The notes: generated from the sequence alone by a model not told the origin. A stretch of 64,000 nucleotides of DNA from Malus domestica (GCF_042453785.1 NC_091670.1:39381501-39445500), one strand, 5' to 3'; numbered from the stretch's first letter, positions 1 to 11,555 are shown. A program made the numbers and translations.

Positions 1-468
1 CAATGAAATTTAGTGAAACAAAAAGGAAAGTTGTAGTTCTCAGTGAGAGGAAGAGATTGATACCTTGCACGCCGGCCAACTCGCCGTGGTTTGACCGGAA
101 ATTGCCTCGAAAGTGGCGGGTTCCTCGCCGGAAATCTGGGGAAGTCTCCCCGACGTATTTTCGTGTCCAAACCTTCATCAAAATCACATTTTAACAACCA
201 CTAAGCCTTCTAGACTACAAGGAAGGAAGATTGAAGGGTGTTTTCGACTTACCTCGTCGGAATTCAAGTGCACCGTGACTGTGCACAGTGTGAAGAAGAG
301 AGAGAGTGAGCTCGGAGAGGGGCAAGAAAGAAGGGAGGATCTGAGTGATGGTGATGGGTGCTGTCGTCTTCATTGATGTGGTGTGGAAGTGAGGGTTTGC
401 AGGGAGGAAGGACACGGGTGAGAGGGAGAGAGATGTGTCGAGAGGGAGAGAATAAGGGAGAGAGCTAA
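1..468. other. No gene recognised; GA-rich window edge
   Basis: The stretch is purine-rich on the plus strand, with repeated GAGAG tracts from about 295 to 465. Short open frames on both strands are compositionally biased and match no family I know. It could be the leader or promoter of a gene lying to the left, but nothing here proves that. Confidence 0.3.
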
Positions 469-887
469 GAGCAACTCCAGCGGATGCTGGTTGCTCGGGC
501 GACAAGGGAGGAGAAAGGGCCTGAGGGCCGGTGGGAGCAGCTCCAGCGGGGAAGGGCCCGAGTGAGGGTGGGAGCCCGAGCGAAGGGGGGGTGGGGAGTC
601 GACGGGCCTGTGGCCCGAGGGCTTTGCAATATTTTATGTTTTTTGTGTCAGAGAGAGAGTGTTTTTTGTGTTAGAGAGAGAGAGAGGATTTTTTATTATT
701 TAAACAAACAAAAAAAACTATTATTTTAATTGCTTATTGCCAGGGGGGAGGGTTCCAAGGGTGGAGATGTAAATGGCAATTACTGTTCATTAATGGTAGT
801 TACTATTCATTTAAGGCAGTTACTGTTTAATAGGGTGGATTGAATAGTGGATTGCCAGGGGGAGGGGCTCCATGGGTGGAATTGCTC
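469..887. mobile_element. Tourist-like (PIF/Harbinger) MITE, 419 bp
   Basis: The element begins GAGCAACTCCAGC and ends GGTGGAATTGCTC, an imperfect terminal inverted repeat. It is flanked on both sides by TAA (466-468 and 888-890), the three-base target duplication typical of PIF/Harbinger elements. The interior is GC-rich at first, then contains GAGA tracts and two AT-rich GGCAGTTACTGTT-like units. It has no coding capacity. Confidence 0.72.
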
Positions 888-1007
888 TAAATGAGAGAAA
901 GAGATACCGGGGGACAAAATAAAAGGGGTGGGCCCCTTGGGCTCACCAATTTAGGTCCAAAAACCATTTTTAAATAAAAAATGGGGTTGGGGTGTTTCAT
1001 AAAAAAT

Positions 1008-1586
1008 GTAAAAAAAATATACAATCACTCATAATGACAAACTTTACAACTTTCATGAAAGGGTCAGCTTTGAAATCCAACACTATAATTCATAAACCTT
1101 AAATTTATATTTAACCGTCGATTGCCATTTACGCTTTATTCATCTTACTGAATTTCATTTTAAAAATTTTCTTTTTTGAAAACATGATCATCTGGCGGAT
1201 GTTAGAAGATGAACGTTTCAGATCTTTGATATCACGTTTCGATATTTACGGTTAACTGAAATATAAGTTGATGTCGTATAGTTTGTAGAAACTTTATAAA
1301 CATCAAGCAATATTTTCACTAACGGTAAAACTCTGAATATAATATCAACGATCTAAACCATTCATCTTCCTGCATCTTTTAATGGATCAAGTTTTCAAAA
1401 AAGAGAATCTGAAAAAATAAAATTTGATGAGAACAATGAAGCGTAAATGTAAACAACAATCAACGATTAAATTTTGATCTATGATTTATATGATTATAGT
1501 GGTGAATTTCAAAGTTAAGCTCTTCATGAAAGTTGTAAAGCTTGTCATTACGAGCGTTATATATTTTTTCTATATTTTTTTACACC
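1008..1586. repeat. Long palindromic (foldback) element, about 580 bp
   Basis: The left half (about 1015-1290) reads as the imperfect reverse complement of the right half (about 1300-1580). For example TTTACAACTTTCATGAA at left pairs with TTCATGAAAGTTGTAAAG at right, and the match continues through ACTATAAT, the CGTCGATTG/CAATCAACG pair and the TTTACGCTTTATT block. Both ends carry A/T runs, so the exact termini and target duplication are unclear. No open frame of interest is present. It is probably a foldback element or a Mutator-like MITE with long inverted repeats. Confidence 0.6.
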
Positions 1587-1744
1587 TCTACATTAATTTA
1601 AAAACTATTAAAGACTTTAGGTAAGTGAAAATATACTTAAAAGAAAAATGCGTTTTTATGTTTTGGATGTGACAATATGGTATGTATATACTTATTTAGT
1701 ATTATGTTTTTCATTTGATTATTGATTGGTTTAAAATATTTTTT

Positions 1745-1898
1745 CCTTAACGGGTAACGGCTCGGGTCATATTACCTGTTAATATTATCGGGTGGGGTCA
1801 ATTTACCCGTTTATTTTAACGGGTGTTACACGACATGACCCGTTAAAATATTGGATATGACACGAACACGAAAAACACGACACGAATGCCAGGTCTTC
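1745..1898. mobile_element. Partial hAT-type MITE rich in AACGGGT motifs
   Basis: This stretch contains repeated ACCCGTTA/AACGGGT motifs and ends with CACGACACGAATGCCAGGTCT, resembling in style the two intact hAT MITEs at 15350 and 17980. The right edge abuts the Copia long terminal repeat. Only part of an element seems present and I see no matching other end. Confidence 0.38.
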
Positions 1899-2188
1899 TT
1901 AATTCCAGGAGGTTACGACCCCTATAAACCATTGTGTTTAATCTGTTGTATCTTTCATGTAACCCCAGCCTGCTGTAAATTTCCTTATTTTGAGGAAGAG
2001 TGTTGTTTACCCCAACCTGCTGTAACCTTCCTTATTTTGAGGAAGAGTGTTCCCTTGTTTATTCAGCCTTAATTCTCGGGCCAAAGGTGGCGTGTGTGCC
2101 ATTCCTTTCCCTTGTTGTTATATGTATTAGTTTCCTTTGTAATTACAACACAAGAAATATACAACAAATTTAAGTATTAAATTCCACA
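1899..2188 (+). repeat. Left LTR of the Copia element
   Basis: It aligns along its length with the right LTR at 6667-6952 and ends in TTCCACA directly before the primer-binding site. An internal near-duplicate (CAGCCTGCTGTAA...GAGGAAGAGTGTT) occurs twice within the LTR. Confidence 0.85.
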
Positions 2189-5100
2189 TGGTATTATAGC
2201 AGTGTCCTTGTTAAGGCATGTCTCTGTATATCTGTTCTTCTGATATCCTCAGCCAACAAAAATGGCGGAAGATACTTCAGTAACTCAAAAGGTAGAAAGC
2301 TCACTTTCTTCTCCTACAACAAGTTTTTCAAAGGTTGATATCAACCCAAATCAAAGGCTTAGTTCAATCTTGTTGAATGAGTTTAATTATCTTTCGTGAT
2401 CATGAGCAGTCACTTTGGCTTTTAGTGGAAGGGCTAAGCTCGGTTACATCAATGGAGTCATTCAAGCTCCTGAGATCACGTCTGCAACTTATGAAGCTTA
2501 GTTATGCAAAGACCAATTGGTCATGTCATGGTTGCTAAACTCGATGGAGAGGAAGATTGCAGAAATCTTCGGTTACTTAGATTCTTCGCAACATTTGTGG
2601 AAGCAAGTAAAAGAGATGTACGGGAATCAAAACAATTCAGCCCGAATCTTCCAACTCAAAAGAGATGTTGAAAGTCACAAACAGAAGGCCAAATCATTTG
2701 TGCAACACCTTGGTGATCTCACCACAATGTGGAATGAACTTGACGTCTATCGTCCTCATACCACAGACATTGTTGTGTTAGTAAAATGAGCTGAGGAAGA
2801 TAAAATCTTCCAGCTGCTTGTTAGTTTGAGCCCAGACTATGAAGATCTTAGAAGTCACATCTTGATGAATCCAGAACTTCCTTCTTTTTCCAGCATGTAT
2901 GCCATAATCCAACGTGAAGAGGTTAAGAGACGAGTCATGAAGTTGGACACAAAAGCATCCATGCAGGAGTCTCGAGCCTTTGCTTCGAGCCACTGGTCAG
3001 TTGAGGCCAAAAGTTACAAAGGAAAACATCCGGATTTGAAATGTGAACATTGTGTTACCATTGGGCTTCTGGGAATATGACATACCAAGGATAGATGTTA
3101 GGTCCTTCATCCTGAGTTGAAACCTAAATTCAACAAGGACAACAAGGGATTTTTCAAGGCATCTCAAAGCTCACCTTACAGAGCCAATCATGCTGCAAAT
3201 GCTGCCTCCATTTCCACTAATAATGTGTTGGATTTCACTTCCAATCTAACCACGTTGTTGAACGAATTTGCAACATATCTTTCAAGGAAAAATGAGAATG
3301 GTGAAAGTGAAGAAGCTTCAAAAGGAGGAACCGAGAAGCACACTGCCCTCCTCAGGAAATTTGCTGGTTTTCTAGCCAAGGGTGTTCCACATGAAAACTC
3401 TTCAGGTATTCTCAATGCCTTTACAACTGCTCTAAGTACTAGTTTTGTGCATGATTGTTGGATTATAAACTCCGGTGCCACCGATCACATGACAAATCAA
3501 ATTGAAAACTTGAGTGAGTTTAAAAACATGTCATCCAAGGTGTCTGTGGCTAATGGGAAATGGGTATTTGTACTAGGTAGTGGGAAAGTTCATTTAATCT
3601 CCAACAAAGTTGAGTCCACTGCACTTTTTGTACCCTCATTCCTATTTCAACTTATGTCCGTAGGAAAAATTACCAAAGCCCTAAATTGTCGTGCAATTTT
3701 CTCACCTCAAAATGTGATATTTTAGGACATAGCCACCAAGAAGACGATTGGTGAAGGTTTTTTTCTAAATGGCCTCTCAAGGGGGTTACAAGTTAGTTCA
3801 AGCCATCCTCAAGACCCTCAATTGTGGCATCAACGTCTAGCACACCCATCCGAGCCTATTTTGTGTAAGTTATTCCCTTGCTTGTGTCAAACACATATCA
3901 AGTGTGATACTTGTCATTTTTCAAAATTTGCTAGGTTGCTTTTTAGCTCTTCTTTGTCTAGAGCTAGTAAGCCTTTTGAAATTGTACACTCGGATGTTTG
4001 GGGTCCTATTCTCGAATCCTTTAATGGCAATAAATATTTTGTGACGTTTGTTGATGATTTCACTAGAACCACTTGGCTATATTATTGAAGTTTAAAAGTG
4101 AGGTTGCTAACATGTTTCAAGATTTTCACAAATTTGTCATCGCTCAATTTGATTCAAAAATTCAAATACTAAGATCGGATAATGGCACCGAATACATATC
4201 TAGCATCATGACTCAATACTTGAGCACTCATGGCATTCTTCACCAAACTAGTTGTGTTGGCACACCTCAACAAAATGGGGTGGCCGAGAGAAAAAATAGA
4301 GATCTTCTCGAGAAAACTCGTGCACTCATGATTCATATGAACATTCCCAAACGTTTTTGGTCTCAAGGTGTTCTCACTGCAACTTATCTCATTAATCGAC
4401 TTCCTAGTTGAGTTTTGGAGTTCAAATCTCCTTATGAAATTCTCAAGAGGCATCCTATTGATCTATCACATTTAAGGGTATTTGGGAGTATTTGTTTTGT
4501 TCACATACAAACTCCTCACCGTGATAAGTTGGACCCTAGGGTTGTTAAATGTATTTTTATGGGTTATTCTTCAACTAAAAGAGGTTACGAATGTTTTAAT
4601 CCTATCACTAACAAAGTTGTTATGTCAAGAGATGTCAAGTTTGAAGAGGACTCTCCTTACTTCACAAAGGATAAAAGTTCATGTCAGGGGGAGTTATTGC
4701 TTGATATTTTTCCGCTGCCAACTCCTAGCTCTGAAGAATATGATGCCACCAAGTTTGATTCTGACTCACAGCCCATCATACATTCAGTAGCACCGACATG
4801 TCTTTCGACTGAGTCACTGCCTGAGTTTAGTGACTTACCTCACTTCTCTGATCAAAATCATGACTCTTATGAGTCACATGAAGTTGCTGGAGTCCCTGCA
4901 TCACAACCTTACATTTGACGAAATCCTTCACGTACTCGACAACCTCCTGCCAAATTTATTGACTATGTGACCTTTGATGTGCGTCATCCAATCTCTGATG
5001 TCCTAACATATCATAAATACTCACCATCACATGTTGCTTTCCTTGGTGTTATCTCTATACACCGTGAGCCTACAAATTTTCAAGAAGCAAACATGCACCA

Positions 5101-6624
5101 AGAATGGCAACAAGCTATGGCTGAAGAGTTAAAAGCACTACATGAAAATCATAGTTGGAGCATTGTTAACCTTCCCTAAGGTAAGAAAGCCGTTGGATGT
5201 CGTTGGATCTACAAAGATAAGTTCAATTCAGATGGGTCCTTCGAGAGACATAAAGCCAGATTAGTGGCTCGCGGCTTCACCCAAACGTTTGGGGTGGACT
5301 ACAAAGAAACGTTTGCTCCAGTAGCCAAGATGAACACTGTGCAAGTTCTTCTCTCTGTGGCAGTTAACTTTGGATGGTCTCTATTTCAAATGGATGTTAA
5401 AAATGCGTTTCTACATGGAGAACTTGAAGATGAGGTCTACATGCAATTGCCTTTAGGCCATCCTCAAGCCTCCACTGAATGGGTTATTTGCAAACTGCAC
5501 AAGACGATATATGGTTTAAAATAGTCCCCGCGTGCTTGGTATTCAAAACTAAGTTCAGTGTTGGAGAAAGTGGGATTCACAAGCAGCAATGCCGACTCTT
5601 CACTACCGACTCTTCACTATTTGTTCGCATTAGGTTAGCTGAAATATTGGTCGTCTTGATTTATGTTGACAATCTAATTATCACAGGTGATAATATGGAT
5701 GAGATTACTTCTCTAAAAAAGGCCCTCCATAAACAGTTTGCCATCAAGGATCTTGGTAGGTTGAAATATTTCCTTGGTATCGAGATGGCTACCTTTTCCA
5801 AGGGTTTGTTCTTAAATCAACGGAAGTATGTGATGGATTTTCTCCATGACTCAAATATGCTTGACTGTAAACCAGCCTTTACTCCCTTGGATTGCAAGTT
5901 TAAGGTAGATATGGGAGGTGAGCTGCTCACAAATGTTAGCTATTATCAGAGGTTGATGGGCAAGTTAATTTATCTCACCATTACTCGTCTTGACATCACC
6001 CATGTAGTGAGTTTAGTGAGCAAATTTATGCATTCTCCTACTGTCAAACACCTTAATGTTATCAAGTGCATATTACGATATATTAAGGGTTCAATTGGAC
6101 GTGGTATCCTCATGGAGAAAAATGGTTCCACAAATATTCAAGCCTACACTGACGTTGATTGGGCAGGAAATGCCTTGGATCGCAAATCAACCACAGGTTA
6201 TTGTACGTTTACAGGAGGAAACCTCGTCACTTGGAAGAGCAAAAAACAGTCAGTCATCGCTCGCTCGAGTGCCGAGGCTGAATACAGAGCCATGGCATCA
6301 ACTGCATGTGAACTCATATGGCTAAAAGGTCTCCTTGGTGATTTGGGAATCTCTAACAGCACACCGATGTCTCTCATGTGCGACAATCAAGCAGCAATGC
6401 ATATTACATCCAACCCCATCTTCCATGAACACACTAAAGACATCGGGGTGGACTGTCATTATGTTCGAGCTCAAGTCCAATCCAAGGTTATTCAGACTGT
6501 TTTTACACGAAGCCATGATCAACAAGCGGATCTTTTTACTAAGGCATTGGGCACTGCTCAGTTTCAACGTTTATTGTGCAAGCTTGGATCAATCAATCCC
6601 CTTGATCCAGCTTGAGGGGGAGTA

Positions 6625-6952
6625 TTGGAAATATAAATCAATGTTAATGAAGTGCAAAGTCAACCCTTAATTCCAGGAGGTTACGACCCCTTGAAACCAT
6701 TGTGTTTAATTTGTTGTATCTTTCATGTAACCCCAGCCTGCTGTAATCTTCCTTATTTTGAGGAAGAGTGTTGTTTACCTCAGCCTGCTGTAACCTTCCT
6801 TTGAGGAAGAGTGTTCCTTTGTTTATTCAGCCTTAATACTCGGGCCAAAGGTGGCATGTGTGCCATTCCTTTACCTTGCTGTTATATGTATCAGTTTCCT
6901 TTGTAATTACAACAAAAGAAATATACAACAAATTTAAGTATCAAATTCCACA
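6625..6952 (+). repeat. Right LTR of the Copia element
   Basis: It starts just after the polypurine tract near TTGGAAATATAAATC and ends in TTCCACA. It matches the left LTR at about 95 percent by eye. Confidence 0.82.
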
Positions 6953-7363
6953 AATATCAAGATCAACCATACCCTAGATTGAGAGGGTTTCAAGAAGACG
7001 AGCTGAATTGCAGTGGCAAAAGCCGCGATTAATACCAAATCTTGGTGAGCGGAAGCAGAGAAAAGGTTCGAAAGATCACTCGTAAGCTACGAAGGCAATC
7101 AATACCATGTTAACCAATATATGATGAAGATCTTGATGAACACAGAGAGAGAAAGAGCTCAGAACTTTAGAGAGAAAAAGACAGGGAAATTGAGGGAACT
7201 GAATATTCTTATTATGTTTTCTTAACAACTAAGTAATACATGGGATGTAGTGTTTATACTTCTCTTAGAACAAACTTATCTAACCACCTAACCAATCAAA
7301 AGCTTATAATCTCAGTACAAGGGAGCACACTCTTAACCTTCAATACTTATACTCTATCAAACT
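6953..7363. other. Gap between Copia element and UGT gene; 3' side of UGT
   Basis: No gene is recognisable. The sequence probably includes the 3' UTR of the minus-strand UGT close to 7363. The A-rich region at 7130-7190 (GAGAGAGAAAGAGC, AGAGAGAAAAAGACAGG) is simple sequence. Confidence 0.3.
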
Positions 7364-8797
7364 TTACTTATTTAAGCCAAGCAGCGCATGCAGCTTCTCC
7401 ACAAAACTGTCAACGTAGGAGTTCTCAAGGCCTTTACTGGAAAGAAACTCCCTCCACTTTGTATGGTTTCTCCTCACTTCCTTCCCCACCTCGCTCTCCT
7501 CATCCATCACATCTCTCACAGCCTTGCAAACACCCTCCTTCGTAAAAACCCCATCTTCCTCTCCTTTCTCAACCTTCACTCCAACTCTCAGATCACGACC
7601 CATCACTCTTGCAATGGCTAGCTGATCCGCCACGTTCGGCAGCAGAACAAGCTGGCACTCGCTCACCAGCCCCTCCATCAACGACGATGGACCGCAATGC
7701 GTCACGAAGCACCCCACAGAAGGGTGCTTCAATATCAATGGCTGCTGCACCCAACCCCAACTCACAACCCCTCTTCCTTTTACCCTCCCTTCAAACCCTT
7801 CCGGCAACGCTGACTCGACCGCTTCAACTCCCATCGGCGGCTTCAGTGCAGCGAAGAAGGGTAAACCCGTGAGCTCAAAACCCAACAACAATTCTTGAAG
7901 CTGATCAATTTTCAGAACGCATTCAGTTCCAAATGCACAGTATATCACACTTTTCGCTTCGAAACTTTCAAGCCATTTTGCCCACTTCTCGTCCAACTCT
8001 GTAGTCGGAGTCTCTGGCACCACCGGCCCTGCGAGAAGCACCGGCTTTCTCAATTGGGTTTCAAGATAATCGCAGTACTTCCCTTCCATCTCCCTACAAG
8101 TCCTGAAAGCCACCGCGTCACAGTCGTTCAAGGAGATGATTAGGCGGTCGATTAATTTCGTCCCACTGCCGAACTCCTTCAGCAGGAATGGCGCAAGCAT
8201 TCGAGCTTCGTGTGCTGGTAGCTTGATTGAAGATGGTGGAAAAGATGGCGGCGGGTTGATAAGATCGTTGATAAGATCATCTTCCGTCAACACCGATTTC
8301 TCCATTAGTACTTTTCTTTCTGGGCTTCTCACATAACCCACAAGTGCAGGAGTAATAATGATGTAGTTTATAGATTTAATGCCTGTACCTAGCTGACGTA
8401 ATAATTTTGGCAACCATGGCGTGAAGTCGAAAAAAACAAAATCAGGGTTTAGTTCACAGATTGCTTGCAGGATTGCTGGTTGAGTGAGGTCCATGGCGGT
8501 CATGAGGAGAGAGTAGGAAGGGAAAGGGACATCGTTTGTGGTTTCGGCGCCCGGCAGAAGGCCGTCGACATGAGGGACGGTGATGGGGATGAAGGATATG
8601 AGATGAGGGTGGAGGTTTAAAGCTTGTAATTTTTGCTGGGTTTTGGTTGGTACGAAGGAGATTCTGTGGCCTCTTTCAGCTAGCTTGTTGGAGAGGTGGA
8701 GGTAGGGGGTTAAGTGTCCCATGGCAAACCATGGATACATTGCAATGTGAAGGGATGGCAATGGCTGGTAATTACTCATACTTGAAGCAAAGGACAA
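7364..8797 (-). CDS. UDP-glycosyltransferase, UGT79-type (family 1)
   Basis: This intronless frame encodes 477 residues, normal for plant family-1 UGTs, which transfer sugar from UDP-sugars to small molecules in the cytosol. The plant signature (PSPG) box runs exactly 44 residues from W349 to Q392 and includes HCGPSS at 367-372. The N-terminal MGHLTPYL carries the presumed catalytic His28, and Asp124 in FFDF is its likely partner. The PWFAMGHLTP start and the HCG-S-S-x-x-E-x-L-V-S-x-C-Q pattern point to UGT79, whose known members add a second sugar to anthocyanidin or flavonol glycosides; sugar and acceptor here are unknown. A second Met at residue 7 (MSNYQPLPS) is probably the true start: a decayed copy of the 5' end at 10739 keeps Met7 but has TTG where Met1 stands. 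No stop or frameshift is seen. Confidence 0.93.
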   Translation of the reverse strand: MSFASSMSNYQPLPSLHIAMYPWFAMGHLTPYLHLSNKLAERGHRISFVPTKTQQKLQALNLHPHLISFIPITVPHVDGLLPGAETTNDVPFPSYSLLMTAMDLTQPAILQAICELNPDFVFFDFTPWLPKLLRQLGTGIKSINYIIITPALVGYVRSPERKVLMEKSVLTEDDLINDLINPPPSFPPSSIKLPAHEARMLAPFLLKEFGSGTKLIDRLIISLNDCDAVAFRTCREMEGKYCDYLETQLRKPVLLAGPVVPETPTTELDEKWAKWLESFEAKSVIYCAFGTECVLKIDQLQELLLGFELTGLPFFAALKPPMGVEAVESALPEGFEGRVKGRGVVSWGWVQQPLILKHPSVGCFVTHCGPSSLMEGLVSECQLVLLPNVADQLAIARVMGRDLRVGVKVEKGEEDGVFTKEGVCKAVRDVMDEESEVGKEVRRNHTKWREFLSSKGLENSYVDSFVEKLHALLGLNK

Positions 8798-9550
8798 AAG
8801 CTACGGTTTGTAGTGATACTTGAGATCGATTGTGGTTTTGATTTGTTTCCCAGGTCACTTTAAATGGAGGACATGAAGCACTGTGCATGCACCGATCGAC
8901 AACTGCACACCACTTGCAGAAGACGACGTGGTACAATTATTGGATATATTAAATTAGGGTAATGGAAGGGAGATTAAAATTTTAAACCAAACCATGTAGT
9001 TGTTGATAATTGAATTATAGATAATGCAAGGGAATAAATATGGTCCTTGTATAAAATATGGATGGCTTCTTATTTATCAAAATCATGCATTTATCTATTT
9101 TAATCATTGTTCTAAAAATCTTTGTTTAGCCATAAGTGGCTGGTCATCGTCCGGATTAATCCTTTGGCTTTTGAAAATAAACTGTCTTGGCGTCAGCCTA
9201 CCCCGGCTAGACCCACTTAGGTCGCAATGCTCACTTAGACAGAAATCAAATGAAGAACATAAAGCACTGCATGCACCGATCGACAGCTACACACCACTAG
9301 CAGAAGAAGACGTAGTGCCAAAAGCTAAGCTTATGAGAAATTTTTAGTTGTGACGAGAACACAAGTGTTTTAATAGGAATGGTGGGAATTTTTATTTTTT
9401 AAGTTATTAACTTTTTAGCATACATATCCCACTATTTGTTTAGTGACACGTGGTTGTGTACCACCTTGTGTACCGGTCCCACTGAAAAATCTCTCCTAAG
9501 CTTAGAGCTAGTGGACCCCCGTCTATGGGGTGTGTCGGTTCAATTATTGG

Positions 9551-9724
9551 AGAGAGGAGAGAATCCCGGAAATCCTCCAATCACATTCGTTCATCGTACA
9601 TCATGCAGTTAATTTTTGTCAGGTACTGTTTATATTCAATTTTAAATAAAAAATTTACAATAATTTTTTACCGCACAATATATGGTAAACGGATGTGATT
9701 GGATGATCCTCATATCCTCCTGTG
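9551..9724. mobile_element. Short palindromic MITE with 9-bp target duplication
   Basis: The 174-bp element is flanked by AATTATTGG on both sides (9542-9550 and 9725-9733). Its halves are inverted: CCAATCACATTCG pairs with GGATGTGATTGG, and GTACATCATGCAG with a CGCACAATATATGG region. It belongs to the same style as the elements at 30763 and 54745. Nine-base duplications suggest Mutator-type mobilisation. Confidence 0.68.
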
Positions 9725-9914
9725 AATTATTGGATATATCAAACTAGAGTAATGGTAGGAAGATTAAAATTTTAAATAAAATTTTGTAAACCAAATCATG
9801 TAGTTGTTGATAATTGAATTATAGGTAATACATGGGAATAAGTATGGTCTTGATATAAAATATGGATGTGGGTGGCTTCTCATATATCAAAATCATGCGT
9901 TTATCTATTTTAAT

Positions 9915-10287
9915 CACTATTCTAAAAATCTCCATCCAGGCGTTGAACGGCTGGTTACCATCCCGATTAGTTTCTAGGCGTTTGAAAATAGACCGCGTAG
10001 ACATCCGCCTAGCCCGTCCAGACTCACTTAAGTTGCGATGCTCACTTAGACAGAAATAGATAACCTTTCATTTTGTCTTATATTCTAATACTTTATAATT
10101 TATATATCATTTTATTTTGCAATTTATGTATACTAATGAAATTATATATATTTTTAAGTATAAACAGATACTTATTTCTATGATATATAATTAATTAATT
10201 ACTTAAATCCGTCTACACCACCTAGCCATTTAGATGCTAGGCTCCAACTCACCGCCCGACTAGCATCTAATGTCTTTTAGAACCTTG
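9915..10287. mobile_element. hAT-type MITE, 373 bp
   Basis: The element starts CACTATTCTAAAAATC and ends GTCTTTTAGAACCTTG, an imperfect inverted repeat. It is flanked by a perfect 8-bp duplication ATTTTAAT (9907-9914 and 10288-10295), the hAT hallmark. The interior carries repeated CCGCCTAG motifs. The first half of the same element, with the same ATTTTAAT flank, also occurs at about 9105-9247 inside duplicate block B, so the MITE inserted before that block was duplicated. A further fragment is at 14461-14567. Confidence 0.75.
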
Positions 10288-10295
10288 ATTTTAAT

Positions 10296-10738
10296 TAAGA
10301 TGAAGTAGTGAATTTAGTGAATTATAATTAATCCAATAAGAGAGTGAGTTTTCTCCTCCTTACATCAAGTGCTAGACTTAACTGTTTTGAATGAATCCAC
10401 AATTAGCGATATCGAAGGAATCTGTTACTTTTGATTGAGTGATTCTCATATTCTATCCCCGTCTCCTTGAATTCCTTAGTTGTTCCTGCGTCAGATCTCG
10501 TTCGAACGCTGGACCTTAAGACCGGGTTCAGTCAAACCTGTATGAGAAAATCACGAAGTTAAGTGGCAGCTATCATAATATAACATTAACAGATAACAAA
10601 AGCAGCTAGCACAACTCTTTTGCTATGGGATTGCCAGCCCAGTGGTTCACAGCCACACTGCTTAAAAGGTTCGAATCCAAAGCAGATATAACACTACTTG
10701 CCTAATTAAATGTCATCGAAAGTATGTTTCTCGATGAA
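10296..10738. other. Intergenic, with a possible tRNA-like SINE remnant
   Basis: No gene is seen. Around 10630-10680 the sequence CCAGCCCAGTGG followed about 30 bp later by GGTTCGAATCC resembles the A and B boxes of a tRNA-derived promoter. No full cloverleaf can be folded by eye, so this is more likely a SINE remnant than a tRNA gene. Confidence 0.35.
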
Positions 10739-10807
10739 GGGGCTGGTAATTACTCATACTTGCAGCAAAAGGCAAGGGCTAGGGTTTGTAATAATACTTG
10801 AGATCTG
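10739..10807 (-). pseudogene. Fragment of a duplicated UGT 5' end
   Basis: On the minus strand this reads a leader, then ATGAGTAATTACCAGCC, encoding MSNYQPL as in the intact UGT at 7364-8797. Upstream bases also match (GTACGG/CTAGGG...TGATACTTGAGATC style similarity over about 65 bp). Homology stops soon after the start codon, so only the 5' tip remains. It documents a lost tandem copy and supports Met7 as the ancestral start of the intact gene. Confidence 0.72.
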
Positions 10808-11080
10808 ACGCGAATCAATTAAAGGATTACGGACGTAACCTTTTGTGGAAAAAAGTTTGAAATCCACCAAAAAAATTGAGAAAATCCCAAAAATTGTGTT
10901 TGATTAATAATTTAATGATTGCATCTAAATGACTTAAATGAGGTTGAAGGACATGAAGGACCGCATGCACCTGTCGTTCCAGCTGCATACTTGCAGAAGA
11001 AGATGCGGAGTAAAAAGCTAGTGGTTCTAAGCGGTCCCCGGTCTTGCATGGTGTTGTCGATTCAATTAGTTGGATATATC

Positions 11081-11255
11081 GTCATTTAGTATTACGGTGT
11101 AGTGATATTTTTCTTCATTTGTAAGTAAGATGTTTTAGGTTCAATTCTCGTCAAATACAAGTTTGAATTACATTATTACTAACTCATTGTGAGGCTAAGC
11201 CCAACCCTTTTCCTTAGTATAGATAATATCGTTTTCTTTTATTAAAAAAAAATAT
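11081..11255 (+). mobile_element. tRNA-derived SINE with target duplication
   Basis: The 175-bp insert has a GTGTAGTGATAT box-A-like start, a GGTTCAATTCTCG box-B-like motif at about 11138, and an AT/poly(A) tail. TTGGATATATC flanks it exactly on both sides (11070-11080 and 11256-11266), an 11-bp duplication typical of target-primed insertion. Removing the SINE restores the duplicate-block sequence TTGGATATATCAAAC, as in block B. Confidence 0.8.
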
Positions 11256-11555
11256 TTGGATATATCAAACGATGAATACTAAGTAACATTTTCATTTGCA
11301 TTTTTTTTTTGTCTTCCTCGCACATTTGCCTTTGACACTACATTTATGTATTGAGTAATGCTAAGAAGACTAAATTTGCAAATAAAATGATGTGTCACCA
11401 ATAGGAATAAGCATTGGCGGATCTAACATTTTAAACTCCGGGGATCCCAATAATAAAGGTCAAAAAATTTATAGACAAAAATAACATTGAAAAGTTAAAT
11501 ATAATACATTTCATTCAAAAATCATACGCAAAACAACATTACAAGCTATAAAATC

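Larger units (their letters stand above)
1899..6952 (+). mobile_element. Ty1/Copia LTR retrotransposon, broken
   Basis: A fossil Copia element in the plus orientation. Two long terminal repeats flank, in order, a UBN2-type gag region (about 2.3-3.1 kb), an aspartic protease signature (about 3.47 kb), an integrase core (about 3.8-4.4 kb), reverse transcriptase (about 5.2-5.9 kb) and RNase H (about 6.1-6.6 kb). The order protease-integrase-RT-RNase H is diagnostic of Copia. A primer-binding site resembling the initiator-Met tRNA match (TGGTATTATAGC) follows the left LTR, and a GAGGGGGA polypurine tract precedes the right one. The coding region is broken by roughly eight or more interruptions. 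By eye the LTRs differ at about 15 of 290 aligned positions (near 5 percent), suggesting insertion on the order of a few million years ago. Confidence 0.9.
8819..11066. repeat. Decayed duplicate blocks of the UGT upstream region
   Basis: Three related blocks recur. Block A, with GCATGCACCGATCGACA and GCAGAAGA-GACGT, lies at about 8868-8935, 9250-9320 and 10935-11010. Block B, from TTGGATATAT through a MITE half ending CTCACTTAGACAGAAAT, lies at about 8938-9247 and 9730-10056. A GCTAGTGG...GGTGTTGTCGATTCAATTA block follows A at about 9506-9550 and 11018-11065. A copy of the UGT 5' end is at 10739. The order is consistent with tandem duplication of the UGT promoter region, with loss of the extra gene bodies. 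Confidence 0.65.

Noticed and set aside
7388-8336. Several plus-strand frames
   Set aside because: They are antisense shadows of the intact UGT.
10625-10700. A functional tRNA gene
   Set aside because: Only A- and B-box-like motifs are present; no acceptor stem or anticodon arm can be paired.
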